A DNA stretch of 64,000 nt from Psettodes erumei. Its lineage: Eukaryota > Chordata > Actinopteri > Pleuronectiformes > Psettodidae. The stretch lies in NCBI GenBank assembly GCA_016785225.1, contig JAFBJZ010000880.1, positions 2,046,001 through 2,110,000 of the forward strand. The letters run 5' to 3'. The stretch's first letter is position 1. Every line of letters begins with the position of its first letter. The notes beneath the pieces were generated by a model. It was not told where the DNA came from. It made no database searches and was given only the letters and a program-made list of their open reading frames with translations. Positions 1 through 11,980 of the stretch are shown one piece after another. The translations under genes were made by a program, and so were the position numbers.

Positions 1-2585
1 CCATTCATTCATATTCTCATTGAGAATCTTTAAACACAGACCCCTCTCTTATCATTCCTTCAACACATTTCCATTTCAATAACCCCGGAAACAACTGAGC
101 CCTTGAATCAGGAAAAGAAAGAGAAGGTTTGAAAAAGTGACAAGCCAGCCTGATAAATTCAATTATTCATCCAACATTTGATTAGTTTATCTGAAAGCTT
201 TTTTAAGGTTGCTGAGCCAAGACATTTAATAATACTAAAACTGATGGATTGCTCAATTGGAAGAGCACCAATAAGGATGGATGGCACATAAAATGATCCT
301 GCTAATATGAAGCATTAAAGTGTCGTTACACTCATCATCCTTCATACACTGCATGATCGGCCACTGCCCATGCTGTACGCCATGCCTCATGTGCCCAAGC
401 ATTTTGTTTGCGTTTTGTTTTTTTACTCACACATGTGAATACAAGCACCATAAAGGAAGGCTGTGACTTCTGTCATCTGGTTTGAATTGTGCTCCACCAA
501 ACCATAAGTGTGGCTCCACAGTGTTAACATAGCCACAATAATTACCACATGCAGAGAGCGACGTCTGATGCTAGGCAGCATTTAAACGCCAACAGCGGGG
601 GAACAACACCCAAGGATTGCAAACGCACAGTCAAAGCTCATCAGCACATCAAAACTATGGAGCAGATAACAAGATTTTAAGTCCGTGGAGTGTCTGCGCC
701 AATTCGAGTCGCTCTTTGTACTCCGAGCCCGCTCCGTACACAGATGATGTTGAGGAAATGATTGCTCTGTGGTATTGTTTCCACCTTTCCTCTCATGCCT
801 CTGTTCTCCGCAGCTCTTGCATGTTTCTCTCTTTTTCACTTTCAGTCACATCAAAAGCAGCCTTTTCCGCCTAATGGGCCATTAGCTCCGCTCTGAGTCT
901 CTGTCAAAAATCTTCCTAGGCTTCTGATCTTGCCATTTCACTCATATGTTTTTAGGGCAACAGAATAAAAAAAGAAACGAAAAAAACAAAACAATACAGA
1001 TTCTTTGAGAGTGGAGAAAAATAGACGTGGCTCCACTACTGCGACAGATCATGCAGAAATCATTAAAGTGGATAATATAGTACAGTCTAAGTGCAGGCCA
1101 GACAATCTGCCAAGTTATGGCCCTCTTATTCCTGCCAAACATTTCAGCTGAGGATATTAACCTCCTGTATAGCACAGTTTCCCTGTGATTTAAATGTTTC
1201 TAATGGTTCTAGCATTTTCCATCATTTTCAAATTAACTAGGACAGTTTTCATATGCATGCACTAGAAGAGGAGATATTTTATAGATATATCAGTTTTGCC
1301 AAACCTCTCAGGCTCATTCAGTCCCATTCAAATTTATCTTTCTTTAAAAAAAAAGATCCAGAGACTTCTTATTCCATAACAAGAGATAAAGAATACTAAA
1401 ATCAGGCTGTAGTGAGTCACTTTCAAACTGAGTGCATGTTCTTGACAGCAACATGCTTTCTGCTTTCTGATTGAAATGTTTGCCCCTCCTAACTAAAACT
1501 TCATGTTCAACATGCTGCTAAACAAGAACCCGCCTTTCGCATTACATGTAAAATTTTATTTACGCTTTTGTACCGCTCTGTGGTGTGACGCGCTCCTATA
1601 ACATTTATTAGGAAAGCACTGTAACAAATAAAGTCTGCTGCTATCAGATAATTAATCGTGCAGAAAAAGGTCCCCCGAGCAGCTCTCCTTCCCAGTGTCA
1701 TAACGCCGCATCAGGATGATCTACGGACCTCTCCCCGTCACGTATTATGAGCACTGAATATCATAAGTGACTCAGACATTGATCCCATCCGTGACTACAT
1801 TATCATGCGCAGACACTGAGCCCTTGTCTAGGTACACACTGTCACTGTCAGGTATAAACCCGCAGTGCACGGACAGCAAGCCATTTCATGCATGGATACA
1901 CTGGAGGTATTATCATCTGAACTGATGACCGCCTCCGATGCCCCCTGTTTGATTCCAGGCGACACAGATTTCTCTGCCCTCGTATAAAGTTGTTGGAGTC
2001 AAGTTGTGGTTCTGGCACAGCCTCACCTCCTGTCAAGGAGCCGGAGGAGAGAGGCAGTGTTAGAAGATAAAACTTTAAAAACAACTGCAGCACTGACAGC
2101 ACCTTTCTTCATTTAAACCTATGCAGTTCAGTTTGAGCTCTTCATTAGAATCTACCAAATAACACAATGATTTAAAAAATACAACCAATCACACATATAA
2201 TAGAACAAGTCCAAACTGGAGTTCACTCATAAATCATATTTGGAAAAGGTGCCAAGTCATGTACATTTGAATCAAATCCAGTTTTGAAGTAGAGAGGTAT
2301 CCTAGCTAAAATGTGACAAGATTTAACTTAGAAAGTTAAGTAAATAAAATGAAAAAGAAAGACAACATGTTTCATTATGTAAAATGTTGCTGCAGCCACC
2401 GACACTCAAAACACTGGGGTCAACTTGTCCCGCCTTTAAACATTGTGCTGGAATATTTAGTCAAAAATATGTATTTGAGCAAACTTTATATTGGATTTGT
2501 AAGTCACATTAAAGCTTGTTATTTTGTTATCGTCCTAATTTTCCTTAATATAGTGGTCAAAACAATTTTACTCTCCCTCCCTGTA
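1..2585. other. Non-coding stretch, nothing recognised
   Basis: AT-rich DNA with only short open frames, none of which resembles a known protein or has convincing splice context. I see no recognisable transposon, RNA gene or long tandem repeat here. Confidence 0.5.
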
Positions 2586-2762
2586 ATGCAACAAATTTGG
2601 TCTGTCACTACTCTAAGCCAAGACCCCCCTCGCTCCATTAATGGAGAGCAAGGTGAGACATCCATTGAGCTAGCTTAAACACTTAGCCACTAATAGCTAC
2701 CACCTTGGTTGAGCTTCAACATCCAGTTATGAGCTTGTATAAAAGCCTAACGTAATCATTCT

Positions 2763-3059
2763 TTGACAGAAACAGCTGAATCTGGGGAGGCAGCTGCGAC
2801 AGAGGAGAGGGAGGGAGGGAGGGGGACGCAGCGCCCGCCCCCGGAGTCAGAGCACCAGGTGGATGATGCGAGCGAAAGCGAAATAGCATCCGAGAGCAAT
2901 TTCAGTGATCCTGGGTTATGGCCGGACAAAATGACTGATTCTGACAGGGTGAACCTGGTACGTGTCGTGCCCAAGAGAGCACCTCTTACAGAGATTGGAA
3001 AAAGAAATACCAAAAGAAGCAGAGGGCAGGGCATTCCCAAGCTGCCTGACATATTCTAA
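2763..3059 (+). pseudogene. hAT transposase N-terminal fragment
   Basis: A 98-codon open frame. It is acidic and Ser/Glu-rich for the first 45 residues, then has SNFSDPGLWPDKMTDSDR at about residues 45-62 (2895-2948) and a basic stretch KRNTKRSRGQG near its end. This motif precedes the TTF zinc finger in ZMYM1-like hAT transposases. The frame stops just after LPDIF, and the zinc-finger region that should follow (3060-3350) is broken by frame changes. Short similarity is still visible there, for example a WKWKNLQ-like segment near 3255. It is not a working gene. Confidence 0.65.
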
Positions 3060-3350
3060 ATCCCCCAATGACTGTAACGAAAAATGGAGAGGGAGTGGGT
3101 GACTTCGAACTGCTCTGAGAACAGCTTTATTTTGCTGTTCTCTTTTGAAACAGAGAGTTGTGCTGTGCGCTGAATTCCATAGATGGAATGAAGATTGACG
3201 ATATCAACTAGCCAGAGCATGAGAGAAACTGTGCACATAAACACTGTTATTGGAAATGGAAGAACCTGCAGTGTTCTATCCTACGGTGGTCTGGAATTGA
3301 CACACAAAAGCAAAAACTTGTGGAGTCAGAAATAAAAACAAAACAAAGTG

Positions 3351-3741
3351 CTTATAGAGACTGTTGGATGTTACGCTGTATTTAGCCTCCAGGAATCTGT
3401 CATTCAGGTGCAGAACAAACAGACCCGACGAGCCAGATAATGGGCATTTTCTAGGCATAATTAAGCTATTGGCAAAGGACAACAACATCCTATATGATCA
3501 CTTACAAAACATTAGGGAGCGCCGTCAACGGGGAAAGAGAGTCGAAGCGCATTACCTTTCGCCTGACAGCCAAAATGAATTTATTGATCTTTATAATCAG
3601 ACTATTTTGAGTGAAAGACAAAGAGGCAAAATGCCATTCCATATTGTGTGCTGCAATCCCAGATATCTCAAACATGGAGCAAAGAGGCAGGTTGTGTTTC
3701 AGATAGCGTATCAATACGTATATAAAAGCACCGCCAGCTGA
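3351..3741 (+). pseudogene. hAT transposase DUF4371 fragment
   Basis: An open frame running from just before DVTLYLASRNLSFR through NGHFLGIIKLLAKDNNILYDHL to HYLSPDSQNEFIDLYNQTIL. In this transposase family the first motif starts DUF4371, and the HYLSP.xQNEFI motif follows about 60 residues later, as here. After about residue 100 (around 3660) the reading departs from the family and soon stops, so the RNase-H-like catalytic core is missing. The initiator ATG at 3364 is internal to the ancestral protein and is not a real start. Confidence 0.75.
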
Positions 3742-4842
3742 CCAATCAGCTCTCTTGGAAAATGCTTTTCCTATTGTTGGAGGATCCTTAGGAGCTTGTG
3801 GGTGAATCAGGTAAGGATGTCTCATGAGGGCAAGAGAGTTCACAGACAGGCAAACCCCTGTGTCTTTCCCTGATGATTTTTTATGTGAGGTAAAAATTTA
3901 CTGACTGATCTGTGTCAGCGTCTTCAGCAGCATGTTAGTGTGTTATTTTTGCCGGGGGTGCTTGTACTGTATGTTACTGTGGGTGATGTGTGGGGTTTAC
4001 CCTCATTATTACAGATGGCCAGCCCTTCAGCAGGAGTGTTCTCCTGTGCTGGAACCTCCTCGCACGTTTTTTTTCTGTTGGCTGCAGTAATCTCAAAACC
4101 ATCCGACAACTGACGTCGATTGAATCACTAATGTCATAAAGATATGAAAGTAATTAAGCCAATTTCCAGCTTTGAATTATGTTGGTATATGTCTTTTATT
4201 TGCTCCCATGTCCGTTTTACACAGCTGAAAAAATAAGGCTTAAATTGTCATACGAATATATAGAAGTAACACAGTTTGTTTATTGGAATACACGTAATAA
4301 TAGTCAAATACTCATGCCCTAATGATGAAGCAGTGTTATTACAACATTTTACCAGGTGTGCTTCCTGCATTTGGCAGCCACATCTGCTGCTTTTAGTCTG
4401 GATTGTGTGTTTATCTGTATCGGTCTGATATTATAGTTTGCTCTATAAACTATGCCACTCTGTTGACAGTAGACTTGTCCATGTTTGTGATAGTTCATAT
4501 GATCCAAACCCTCCCCCTTTTCATGTGAATGCATTCGGGGAAACCCTGGGTTGACTTATCGAGTTGATAACCGCTGTCGTATGACCGCTGAGCGAGGCCT
4601 CGGTCGTTAGGTTTAGTGAAGTCCGATAACAGAAAGCTATCCTGTGTATGTTGAGCTTGCTGTTTCCCTCCTCCCTCTGCCTAATGGTTAGCTCCACAGA
4701 GTTGATGAATGACACCTGTCCACCCAAGGTGAGTTGACTGGTGTCCAGGAGGTGTGGCCTTGGGTGAGTTTCTGCTGCCAGGGGCAGAGGGCTGACCCTG
4801 AGCTGAAGCTTCACCTCTCCTCTCAGCTGATTACCTCACACG

Positions 4843-4925
4843 CAGAGGCAGTTCACCCAGTGGTAGAGCGTTTGCCTGATATGTTACATGCATTAGACAC
4901 CCGGGTAACATCAAACAAGACCCAA
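4843..4925 (+). repeat. tRNA-like A-box sequence (possible SINE head)
   Basis: The segment CAGTGGTAGAGCGTTTGCC closely matches the D-arm/A-box of a tRNA. The B-box expected about 35-50 bases later is poor (GGTAACATCAAAC at about 4904), and no clean cloverleaf can be folded by eye. It is most likely a degenerate tRNA-derived SINE head or tRNA fragment. It is not a functional tRNA gene. Confidence 0.25.
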
Positions 4926-5403
4926 GGCAAGGCTTGAAGACCTACTTTCAGATCTTTGATGCAGATGTGCTCCTCACATTTTGAGTCAAGTTGTTGCCTT
5001 ATCATCCAGTCCTCAGCCATGTACCTTCATGTGTAATAGCCAGTATAAAAGCAATGGAGGAAAACAGTGCCATGGGCATCGCACTCAAGTTGTAAATGGG
5101 ACAAGAGAAAGAGAAAGAGGAAGTTTTTTGTTTTTTTGATGAGTTAAAAAATAGAATTCTGGGAGCCCAGACTCCCGATTCAGCAATAAAGCGTTTTATG
5201 TTGCATTGGACACCATTATCGATGCAACAACTACTGCCAAAGGATGACAGCAGCGCAACAAGCACAAAACTCTCCAGGAAATATGTGAATGCTCTCACAG
5301 ATTCACCTGGAGACCAAATTCACTTCATTAAATTCAATTAGATAAAATATATAGCGCAACTCTGGGGCTATTAAATGCCATATGCAGTGTGAAGCTACAG
5401 AGT

Positions 5404-5667
5404 AGTAGTGGAGACCTGTGCATCCTGCCTCTGTCTGCGACTGTGGCTGGAGGCAAGTGGGCCTTCAGTAAAATGAAGCTCATAAAAAACTTACTTGCAC
5501 TCTGCCACATCCCAAGAGAGGTTAAACGTTTTGGCAGCGCTCTCCATAGAGCGTCGACTTGGCCAGAAACCGGACTCTAAAGACATCATAAATGATTTTC
5601 TTGCAAGGAAAGTTCAGTGCTTGACATTTTGGAGTTCAGCGCTTAACATGCTGCAACGACAGTGGCC
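5404..5667 (+). pseudogene. hAT C-terminal dimerisation domain, frameshifted
   Basis: The first part reads CILPLSATVAGGKWAFSKMK followed by LIKNLLAL. It corresponds to the family's conserved VASGERSFSKLKLIK region. The reading then jumps by +1 near 5500 and continues as SQERLNVLAALSIE, then a linker, then DIINDFLARKV, which matches the family's RL..LALLSIE and DIIDEFA.RK ending. The two frames together give the whole C-terminal hAT_C domain up to its usual end, so the 3' coding end of the relic is close to 5667-5690. Confidence 0.8.
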
Positions 5668-6129
5668 TACGACACTGGAACTGATGTGATTATTTTGGAC
5701 ATGGTTTACCTGTGCGGTAAAGAAATAGATAGTACAGTGGATTTCATTCATTCACTTACTGCATGCCCATTTTGCTCAATACTGACACTGTGTGTAAATA
5801 GCACAACCAGTACCTGACAATGTTGAGTAAAAAACATGATAGATTATTCACAGTAATGGATATATTGGTGTGGAATGTGTATGATAGGCCAACGTTTGGG
5901 CTGTTTATTTAAGATCTGGATGTTCAGATTATTAAATAACAAGTTGTTATCAATTTTCCACTGTCGCAAAATCCAATAATAAATTCAAAAGTAGTGTATA
6001 GCACAGTTTTAAATGTACTGCCCTATGAATGAAAGTGCCATAACATTTGTTGTGCAAACACTTTAATCATCAGGCATTTTTTCATACAGTAGTAGTTAAA
6101 TAAAATATTTAGTGTAAATCTCAACTCGA

Positions 6130-7136
6130 ACAATGTAATCAAAGCAAATACAAAACTAAAGCTTATTGCCACTGCCAGGGCATTAATGTTATCCTGTTTG
6201 TTATATATATAAGAATGCCGTCAAATTCCTGAGCCACAATCATAACATTAAAACCGGCAATTTCAGCAGAAAGAAACATTTTTCTTTTTATCAGGGAGCA
6301 GCATAACCAGTCTATGTTTGGTACCAAATATACTTTATTTGACAAATTCCACTGCTGTGCAACTCAAATAAAGTGTCCCACGCATGTTTCAGCAACATCT
6401 CTCCTCTGTTTTCATTACTGTCAGGGCATATGAATGCAGCTCCAATTGTTCAGCAATATAATGCACTGTAACGTCGAGGTAATTATCGTTACTCAGTGAT
6501 GTCCAGTAGTCCCCAGTCAGAGCAACATAGGGTGCACGTCGTAAAGCTTTTGCAGTCCTCTCCTTTTCATACAACTCGTGTATTCTTCTTGAGATGGTGC
6601 GTCTTGAGGGAATCTTGTAACTTTTAGAACGTTTCTGAGACCGACATCTTCCACAACATTAATGGGCCTGCAGTCTGTAGTTATCCACTTCGCTATGGCA
6701 TTTGTGAGCTTCTCTTGCCCTTGTTTATCTATAATTCTCCCGTAAGCTGCATCTAACGTAGTCTGCTAAAGCCTCGCTCCACTGTTAGCTTCGTTGAATG
6801 ATTTGCTGGTATCAACTGTGTGTATCGCATTAAGGTGATATTTCAGACTGGAAGTACTCTGGTGATAAGAAAATTCAACTTTGCAGTGGTTACAAATAAC
6901 TTTGGTTCTGTCAAGTGTGCCGTCTGGAAGAAGTTTGAAATGAAAATGGCAATGCTCCCTGTGAGCACTGCAGCAGTAAGCAACAGACTTTTACAAAATA
7001 AAAGCCAGTGAGCAGCAGGCGTTTACAATAATAAAAGAAAATAATAAAAACTACATTAATGCGGGATAAAATAATTGTCTGCATTAATTAATTAATGAGT
7101 TAACACGAAAATAACGCGTTAACTTGCCCAGCCCTA
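6130..7136 (-). mobile_element. Decayed hAT transposon, ZBED-like
   Basis: On the - strand, starting from the right end, there is a BED zinc finger. It reads CNHCKVEF, then SSLKYHLNAIH, giving C-x2-C-x15-H-x4-H, with Cys codons at 6892-6894 and 6883-6885 and His codons at 6835-6837 and 6820-6822. It is followed by WITTDCRPINVVEDVGLRNV in other frames. Next comes an open frame at 6389-6574 with ALTGDYWTSLSNDNYLDVTV and HYIAEQLELHSYAL. These are signatures of ZBED1-like hAT transposases. At least two frame changes separate the parts, and the catalytic middle and dimerisation end are missing. The right terminus near 7136 reads TTTAGGGCTGGGCAAG on the - strand, a hAT-like end. The left limit is uncertain. 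Confidence 0.75.
6389..6980 (-). pseudogene. ZBED-like transposase remnant
   Basis: Coding remnant inside the ZBED-type element. The BED finger (about 6980-6800) would bind DNA at the element ends. The following motifs, VVEDVGLRNV and LTGDYWTSLSNDNYLDVT, belong to the hAT transposase body. The finger is in a different frame from the 6389-6574 block, and no uninterrupted frame longer than about 60 residues survives. It is therefore a fossil and not a domesticated ZBED gene. Confidence 0.7.
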
Positions 7137-7401
7137 AATTTTTTGCAGCATGGGAGAAGCCAACCACATTTAATCCTACCCTCAACCTTTACCATATTTG
7201 GAAGTTCAACTGCCTTCGTGTTCGCCCTACACTTTTGTGCCGATGCTGCAGCCAGATATACCTGGGCTGATGCGTGGACCCTGAGCTCCTGTGACATATC
7301 GCTTCTTGCCATATCATTGCTGGTCAAATTGAGAGAGAAAAAGAATGAGAAAGGGCCTAAATATTTTAGGCCTGGTCTACCTGCAAGCAACAGGCAAGAA
7401 C

Positions 7402-7404
<3 letters not shown>

Positions 7405-7445
<41 letters not shown>
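7405..7445. repeat. (CA)n microsatellite
   Basis: About 20 uninterrupted AC units. The open frames read across it are artefacts of the repeat. Confidence 0.95.
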
Positions 7446-7446
<1 letters not shown>

Positions 7447-8790
7447 GACAACAGGAGGAGCACTGACAGGGACAGCAGCTAGCACAAGCTCCACAGGGAG
7501 CTGTACGTGATGTACATAATTTGATCATTTTTGGGACAGAAATCAAATAGATTGAAAATCAAAATAAGTTAGAAAGAAGTATATTTGCTTGAGGTTAGAG
7601 GATGCAGTAGCGGCTAACGGTATAACACATCTGAATGTGATTGGACTGACCGTGGATGAGTTGTGCTTTGAGTAATGCAGGTGAGGCTTTGACAAGCAAG
7701 AAGATTTTTAGTTGTCCATCACACTGTTATAGAGGTGCAAACTGAAATCGATGGAGTGCTCTTTTAACATTGAGCGCACAGGTGGTGTTGTTCTGTTTGT
7801 TATGTGGTGAAAGCAGAAACCTTGAAAACGTGCCTTACCTTCCAATGTGTCTGCAACCTGAGCCTTCCCCCTGCATGTTGCATAACAGAGGATGTGCCTG
7901 TTTCTCTCCCCTGTCGGCGGAAAAGATTAAACTCACCCCCAGCTGCAGAAATGTATCTCTCAGCGCTACAAGCCTGGTGGCGTTAGTGGCAAATAATGCT
8001 GGTTGACAATTTGAGTTTTATTTTACGGTTAAAAGAGTGGAGATTGAAACAACACATCAGACAATTCACTCTTGTGGCACTGCCTCAGCAGGGTTTGATG
8101 CATCACCTCTTCTGGTGTTCGAGAGTTAACCTGAACTCTCTCTTTAACTCTCTGCAGCACCCCTACACATATATCTATGTATGGTTACATATATTCACAA
8201 TCTTCCACCTTGCATTAGCCTCAACATCTGGTGGTTGACAAGTGTTCTTTGTTTTATTCATAGCTGCAGTTCACAGAGAAGCACAGCATGTGTGCAAGCT
8301 TGCTACGTGCTTAGAACAGATGTTGTGGGGACTCATGCTGTAGCTGTAACTTCTGCAAAAAAAAATAAATCAAAATATCACGTTTGAAGTTTTAACCATT
8401 TACTGAATCATTACATGGACATAATGCTCAGCATTGCACTGGTATGCATCTCGCTCGTACTGCTACACCTTTCTAAAGCCTTTACTTCCTGGTTTTTATG
8501 ACACTTCTCTCCAACCCTGGCCAAAACATCACTGCCACATTGCATTCTGTCATTCTTAAAATAATAATTAATCATTCAACAAACTTCAATAAAATATGTA
8601 ATCTTATGTAACCAATAATGATATTAAAGACAGGGACATTTCTAACATCACGTCCACCCTTTGCCACAGGCAGTTAAGAAGGATCAAGTAGGTACAGTTC
8701 AGGCGTGCTGGGTCAACAATATGGTTCATGCTGTCTTAATTACTATTATGAACATCATCTACAAACCATCACTACCAGTCTTCCCAATAC
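7446..8790. other. Non-coding stretch, nothing recognised
   Basis: No recognisable gene or transposon. Only short open frames without family resemblance. Confidence 0.45.
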
Positions 8791-8794
8791 TGTT

Positions 8795-9110
8795 CATTAG
8801 ATTACATTCAGCTCTATTGTCATTGTGCAGACTACAACTGCAGAGCCAATTGAATACAGTTAACGTCAAAAGTGGCATCTAATGCTAACATGCATGTACT
8901 GTGTACAAATGTACAGAATGAACTCTATGTACCAGAGTGGAACAGACATATGCATAGGACAGAATTACCAAAAATATGTCCAAGATATGCACAGAATGTC
9001 CAGTGTATATACACATACACAGGTGCTATGACTGGTGTTCCAGCCTCAGGGAAGAAGCTGCTCCTGAGCCTCCTGTAAGGTCTGCCAGATGGGAGGAGGG
9101 TGAAAAGTCC
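8795..9110 (+). repeat. Degenerate teleost interspersed repeat
   Basis: The segment begins like CAGCTCTATTGTCATTGTGC and ends in a stretch that reads as GAAGAAGCTGCTCCTGAGCC. Both recall a repeat I know to be common in fish genomes (start TTTATTGTCATTNNNC..., end GGGAAGAAGCTGTCCCTGAG). This is recognition from memory of the consensus and not an alignment. The class is not determined. Confidence 0.35.
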
Positions 9111-10026
9111 AATAATTGGGGTGAGATTCAGCCTTTGTTTATTGTGATTTGGGGGGGTTTGTGACTTATACAGACCCAGACCCTTACTGCAGGGAGACTG
9201 TGGGTTTGATCCCCTCCCAGACCAGAATTTAGGGAAGGGGCTTGTTCATTCAGGACTGGCAGTCAGATTAGTGCCGGGAACTTGTGTATGTTATTATCCT
9301 GGGTACAGAAGTGTGTTTTGTTTTGAGTTTTTTGTACATTGAATGTACATTTTGACAGCAGCAGAAATATGAAATGACTCAGAGATGATAAAAGTATATA
9401 AACTGTTATTAACACTGACAGAGACGAGAGGTTTTGTGACCTAACCAAACCGCAAAAGTGATTCTCTGCAAAATCCCCAGGCAGCGGGAACATGGAGTCA
9501 TATCCCCAGCTAACAGGCTAACAAGCTCAGAGTCTGCTCTCTGACTTTGGTACATGACCTAATCTGGCGATCCCCAAAGCTCCACAGCGGTCTCTTCGGC
9601 ATTCTTCAGCAAACGGGGAAGCATCGTGGGAGAGCGAGTCTGCACGAGAGCTCTTATCAGCAGCGGCCGAGTCGAGCCAAGTGTAGTGTTTTGTGGCATT
9701 GAACGGTGTCAGCAGCGGACGCACGGGCTGCAGTACAGCCCCGAGGGGGAAACATGTATCAGTCAGTCAACACCTGTGTCGCTCAAAGCAGGCTGCACTT
9801 AGTCACTCAGTACTCAAGTGTATTTGACGCTTTCAGGGACGTGGATGGCATTAAGGTAGGTAACAGGTAAAAATCTTTTGTCAGTGTCAGATATAGATTG
9901 CAGGCGCATTTCATGAAAGTAGCACATGTCAGTGTAAACTTGATTTGTGTTGAACTGGCAAACATACAAGTAGTAAGTGTTGGATTCAGTTGTGGTCTTA
10001 GTGGGGAGGAACAAAGAGACCCAGCC

Positions 10027-10027
<1 letters not shown>
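9111..10027. other. Non-coding stretch, nothing recognised
   Basis: No gene recognised. A segment near 9205-9220 (GTGGGTTTGATCCCC) resembles a tRNA B-box, but no partner A-box was found. Confidence 0.4.

Positions 10028-10064
<37 letters not shown>
10028..10064. repeat. (GT)n microsatellite
   Basis: About 18 uninterrupted TG units. Confidence 0.95.
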
Positions 10065-10066
<2 letters not shown>

Positions 10067-10085
10067 ATTTATGGTGCATACTGTT

Positions 10086-10128
10086 GTTATTATTATTGGT
10101 AGTAGTAGTAGTAGTAGTATAGTAGTAT
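10086..10128. repeat. (TTA)n/(GTA)n trinucleotide repeat
   Basis: A short TTA run passes into about ten GTA units with one interruption. Confidence 0.9.
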
Positions 10129-10248
10129 TAGTGGCAAAAGTAGTATTAGCACAAGTGTATCTTTATTTCCTTTTTTCTTAGTTTCTTTTTGCTCACCTCT
10201 CTTTCTCTCCCTCACTTCCACCTTTTTCACAGTCCAATAATGGAGAAT

Positions 10249-10275
10249 ACACACACACACACACACACACACACA
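10249..10275. repeat. (CA)n microsatellite
   Basis: About 13 AC units. Confidence 0.95.
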
Positions 10276-10599
10276 AGTACACATCAAGATCAAATGTACA
10301 CAACACCTGGCAACTTAAATCTCCATGTTCTCTGACTAAACCTTTGGCGTTGTTCCTGTATTCCTTGTTTTGTTTGTTCCTGCAGTTTAAATTTTTAGAG
10401 GGAAAAACACACATTTTATTTTAAAAAAAGCAACAACAAAAAACTTCCAGGCAACTCTGCTCATGTGAGGAAAATTACTTCTGAAAATTCCATCATCTGT
10501 TTCACTTATAATAAGACCTGGGTTACTACAGCGCTGTGAAGAAAAATAGATTTCCGCATTGCAGCAGAGCTTGTATATTGTGCTGTTACTCACATTATA

Positions 10600-10960
10600 C
10601 TCACTGGCCACTTCATGAGCTCCACCTGTACCTGTTACACAACCCAACACAACATCTCCGCCTTGAGTTTCTAATGTTCCAGTTTTTGATGACGCTGTCA
10701 GAAAGCTCATCATTCTACTCGATGTTTATTACTGAGGTCACAGTGGGTAGTGACACAGTGGGTAGTTTTCAGTGCATTATACTGACAGCTGTTCCTAATA
10801 TTCTGCTTGTCTGGTGGATGTAAATGGGGTGGACAAAATATTAGAAACACCTCTCAATATAAAGCAGCCCAGCATCACTCCACTGCAAACTACAACGTCA
10901 CAATAATCGACATGCAGCTGAGTGAATCACTGTCAATCAAGACTGAACCTGACTGTCTCT
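10600..10960. repeat. Old interspersed repeat with internal inverted repeat
   Basis: GTTCCTAATATT at about 10793-10804 is the near-complement of AATATTAGAAAC at about 10838-10849, and the neighbouring GGGTGGACAAAATATTAGAA is familiar from a repeat common in fish genomes. The class and limits are not determined; these coordinates enclose only the recognisable part and its flanks. Confidence 0.35.
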
Positions 10961-11944
10961 GTTAGGCAGAACTTTTGTGTTGGCTCACATAAGATTGTAT
11001 AAGTAGACCTAACAAAGTGGCCTGGGAGTGTATGTCTCCTTCATTCCAGAACACACAGACTGATCTTTATCATTACAGAGGCAGAGGCGTTTTCTTCCAT
11101 TTCAGCATCTTCCTGTTGCAGTTTTTTTAGTTGAATACAGCTGCCCACCACAACTGAAAACAGCGGTATGAGACCAGTGAGGGTGGACTGGAACAGAAAA
11201 GTGGCATGCCAGACCATGAAACAATGACCTGAAGCTCTTTATAAGATCCAGCCGATGTGAAAACAGTGGCACATTGTTGTCCAAGGTCAAGTCTGGTCTT
11301 TCTTCCTGATAAGAGAAGGAGGTTGGATGTCCTGATGGATGTGTGCTTTCCTGACCCAGCAACATTTCTAGTGTGTAAGCTGAAGCCGGGGCCTGTCGCC
11401 TACAGCCCCACCCAGGTATAAGACACAGACCACCAGCCACCACTGCAACCACTTGTTTGGTTTTCTTGCTAACTCACAAAATTAGAATTAAATGACTGCA
11501 AGTGATTACATTTAAAAATGAAAATGTGGATATCACTGGTGCAGGATGTTTACAGTTTTGGAACAAGTTAAGTTTTAATGACTTTATTCTTTCAGTGGCG
11601 TGTTTTTCTGCTGACCGATCAAAGTGGCTGATGTCTCAGGATGCAACCTCAGTTTAAAAACAATGAATTTCCACGAGAAGCCACGTCTCACGCATTACGC
11701 TCCAGGTCTGTTTCAAGTTCATTTTCATCCAGGCAAAGAATTAGCAGCCATGCCACCTTGCTCCACTCTGTTGTGCAATTACAATTTCCCCTGGTTTGTT
11801 ACTGATTGATGCTTCAGCCGGGATGAACTACAATAAGCATTTTGATAAAGTAATTGAGTTTAAAGGTGAATATTCTCAGTGCGATGGCAACGCAGAAACC
11901 GGTCCTGCTTCCAGTCTTGTGTCCTTTCACTTTGCTTCTGATTA

Positions 11945-11945
<1 letters not shown>

Positions 11946-11976
<31 letters not shown>
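11946..11976. repeat. (GT)n microsatellite
   Basis: About 15 TG units. Confidence 0.95.

Positions 11977-11980
<4 letters not shown>

Larger units (their letters stand above)
2763..5690 (+). mobile_element. Decayed hAT transposon, ZMYM1/DUF4371-like
   Basis: Three separated blocks in the right order match the hAT transposase family annotated in vertebrates as zinc finger MYM-type protein 1-like (TTF finger, DUF4371, hAT dimerisation domain). Block 1 (2763-3059) has the N-terminal SDPGLWPDKMTDSDR motif. Block 2 (about 3351-3741) has the DVTLYLASRNLSFR and HYLSPDSQNEFI motifs at the start of DUF4371. Block 3 (about 5404-5667) is the C-terminal dimerisation domain. The catalytic middle between about 3740 and 5095 is not readable as transposase in any frame, and block 3 carries a frameshift near 5500. 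The element is therefore dead. Terminal inverted repeats and target-site duplications were not identified, so the outer limits are approximate. The block order and family are clear; the boundaries are inference. Confidence 0.8.

Noticed and set aside
617..874. Overlapping open frames on both strands near 582-874
   Set aside because: No family resemblance, no splice or promoter context; expected by chance.
4843..4925. Functional tRNA gene
   Set aside because: The A-box is good, but no proper B-box, acceptor stem or anticodon arm can be folded.
7143..7546. Long open frames across 7100-7546 on both strands
   Set aside because: They are kept open by the (CA)n array; the Cys-Val and Thr-His runs are repeat translations.
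9195..9225. tRNA-derived SINE from a B-box-like word
   Set aside because: No A-box at the right distance upstream and no recognisable SINE tail.
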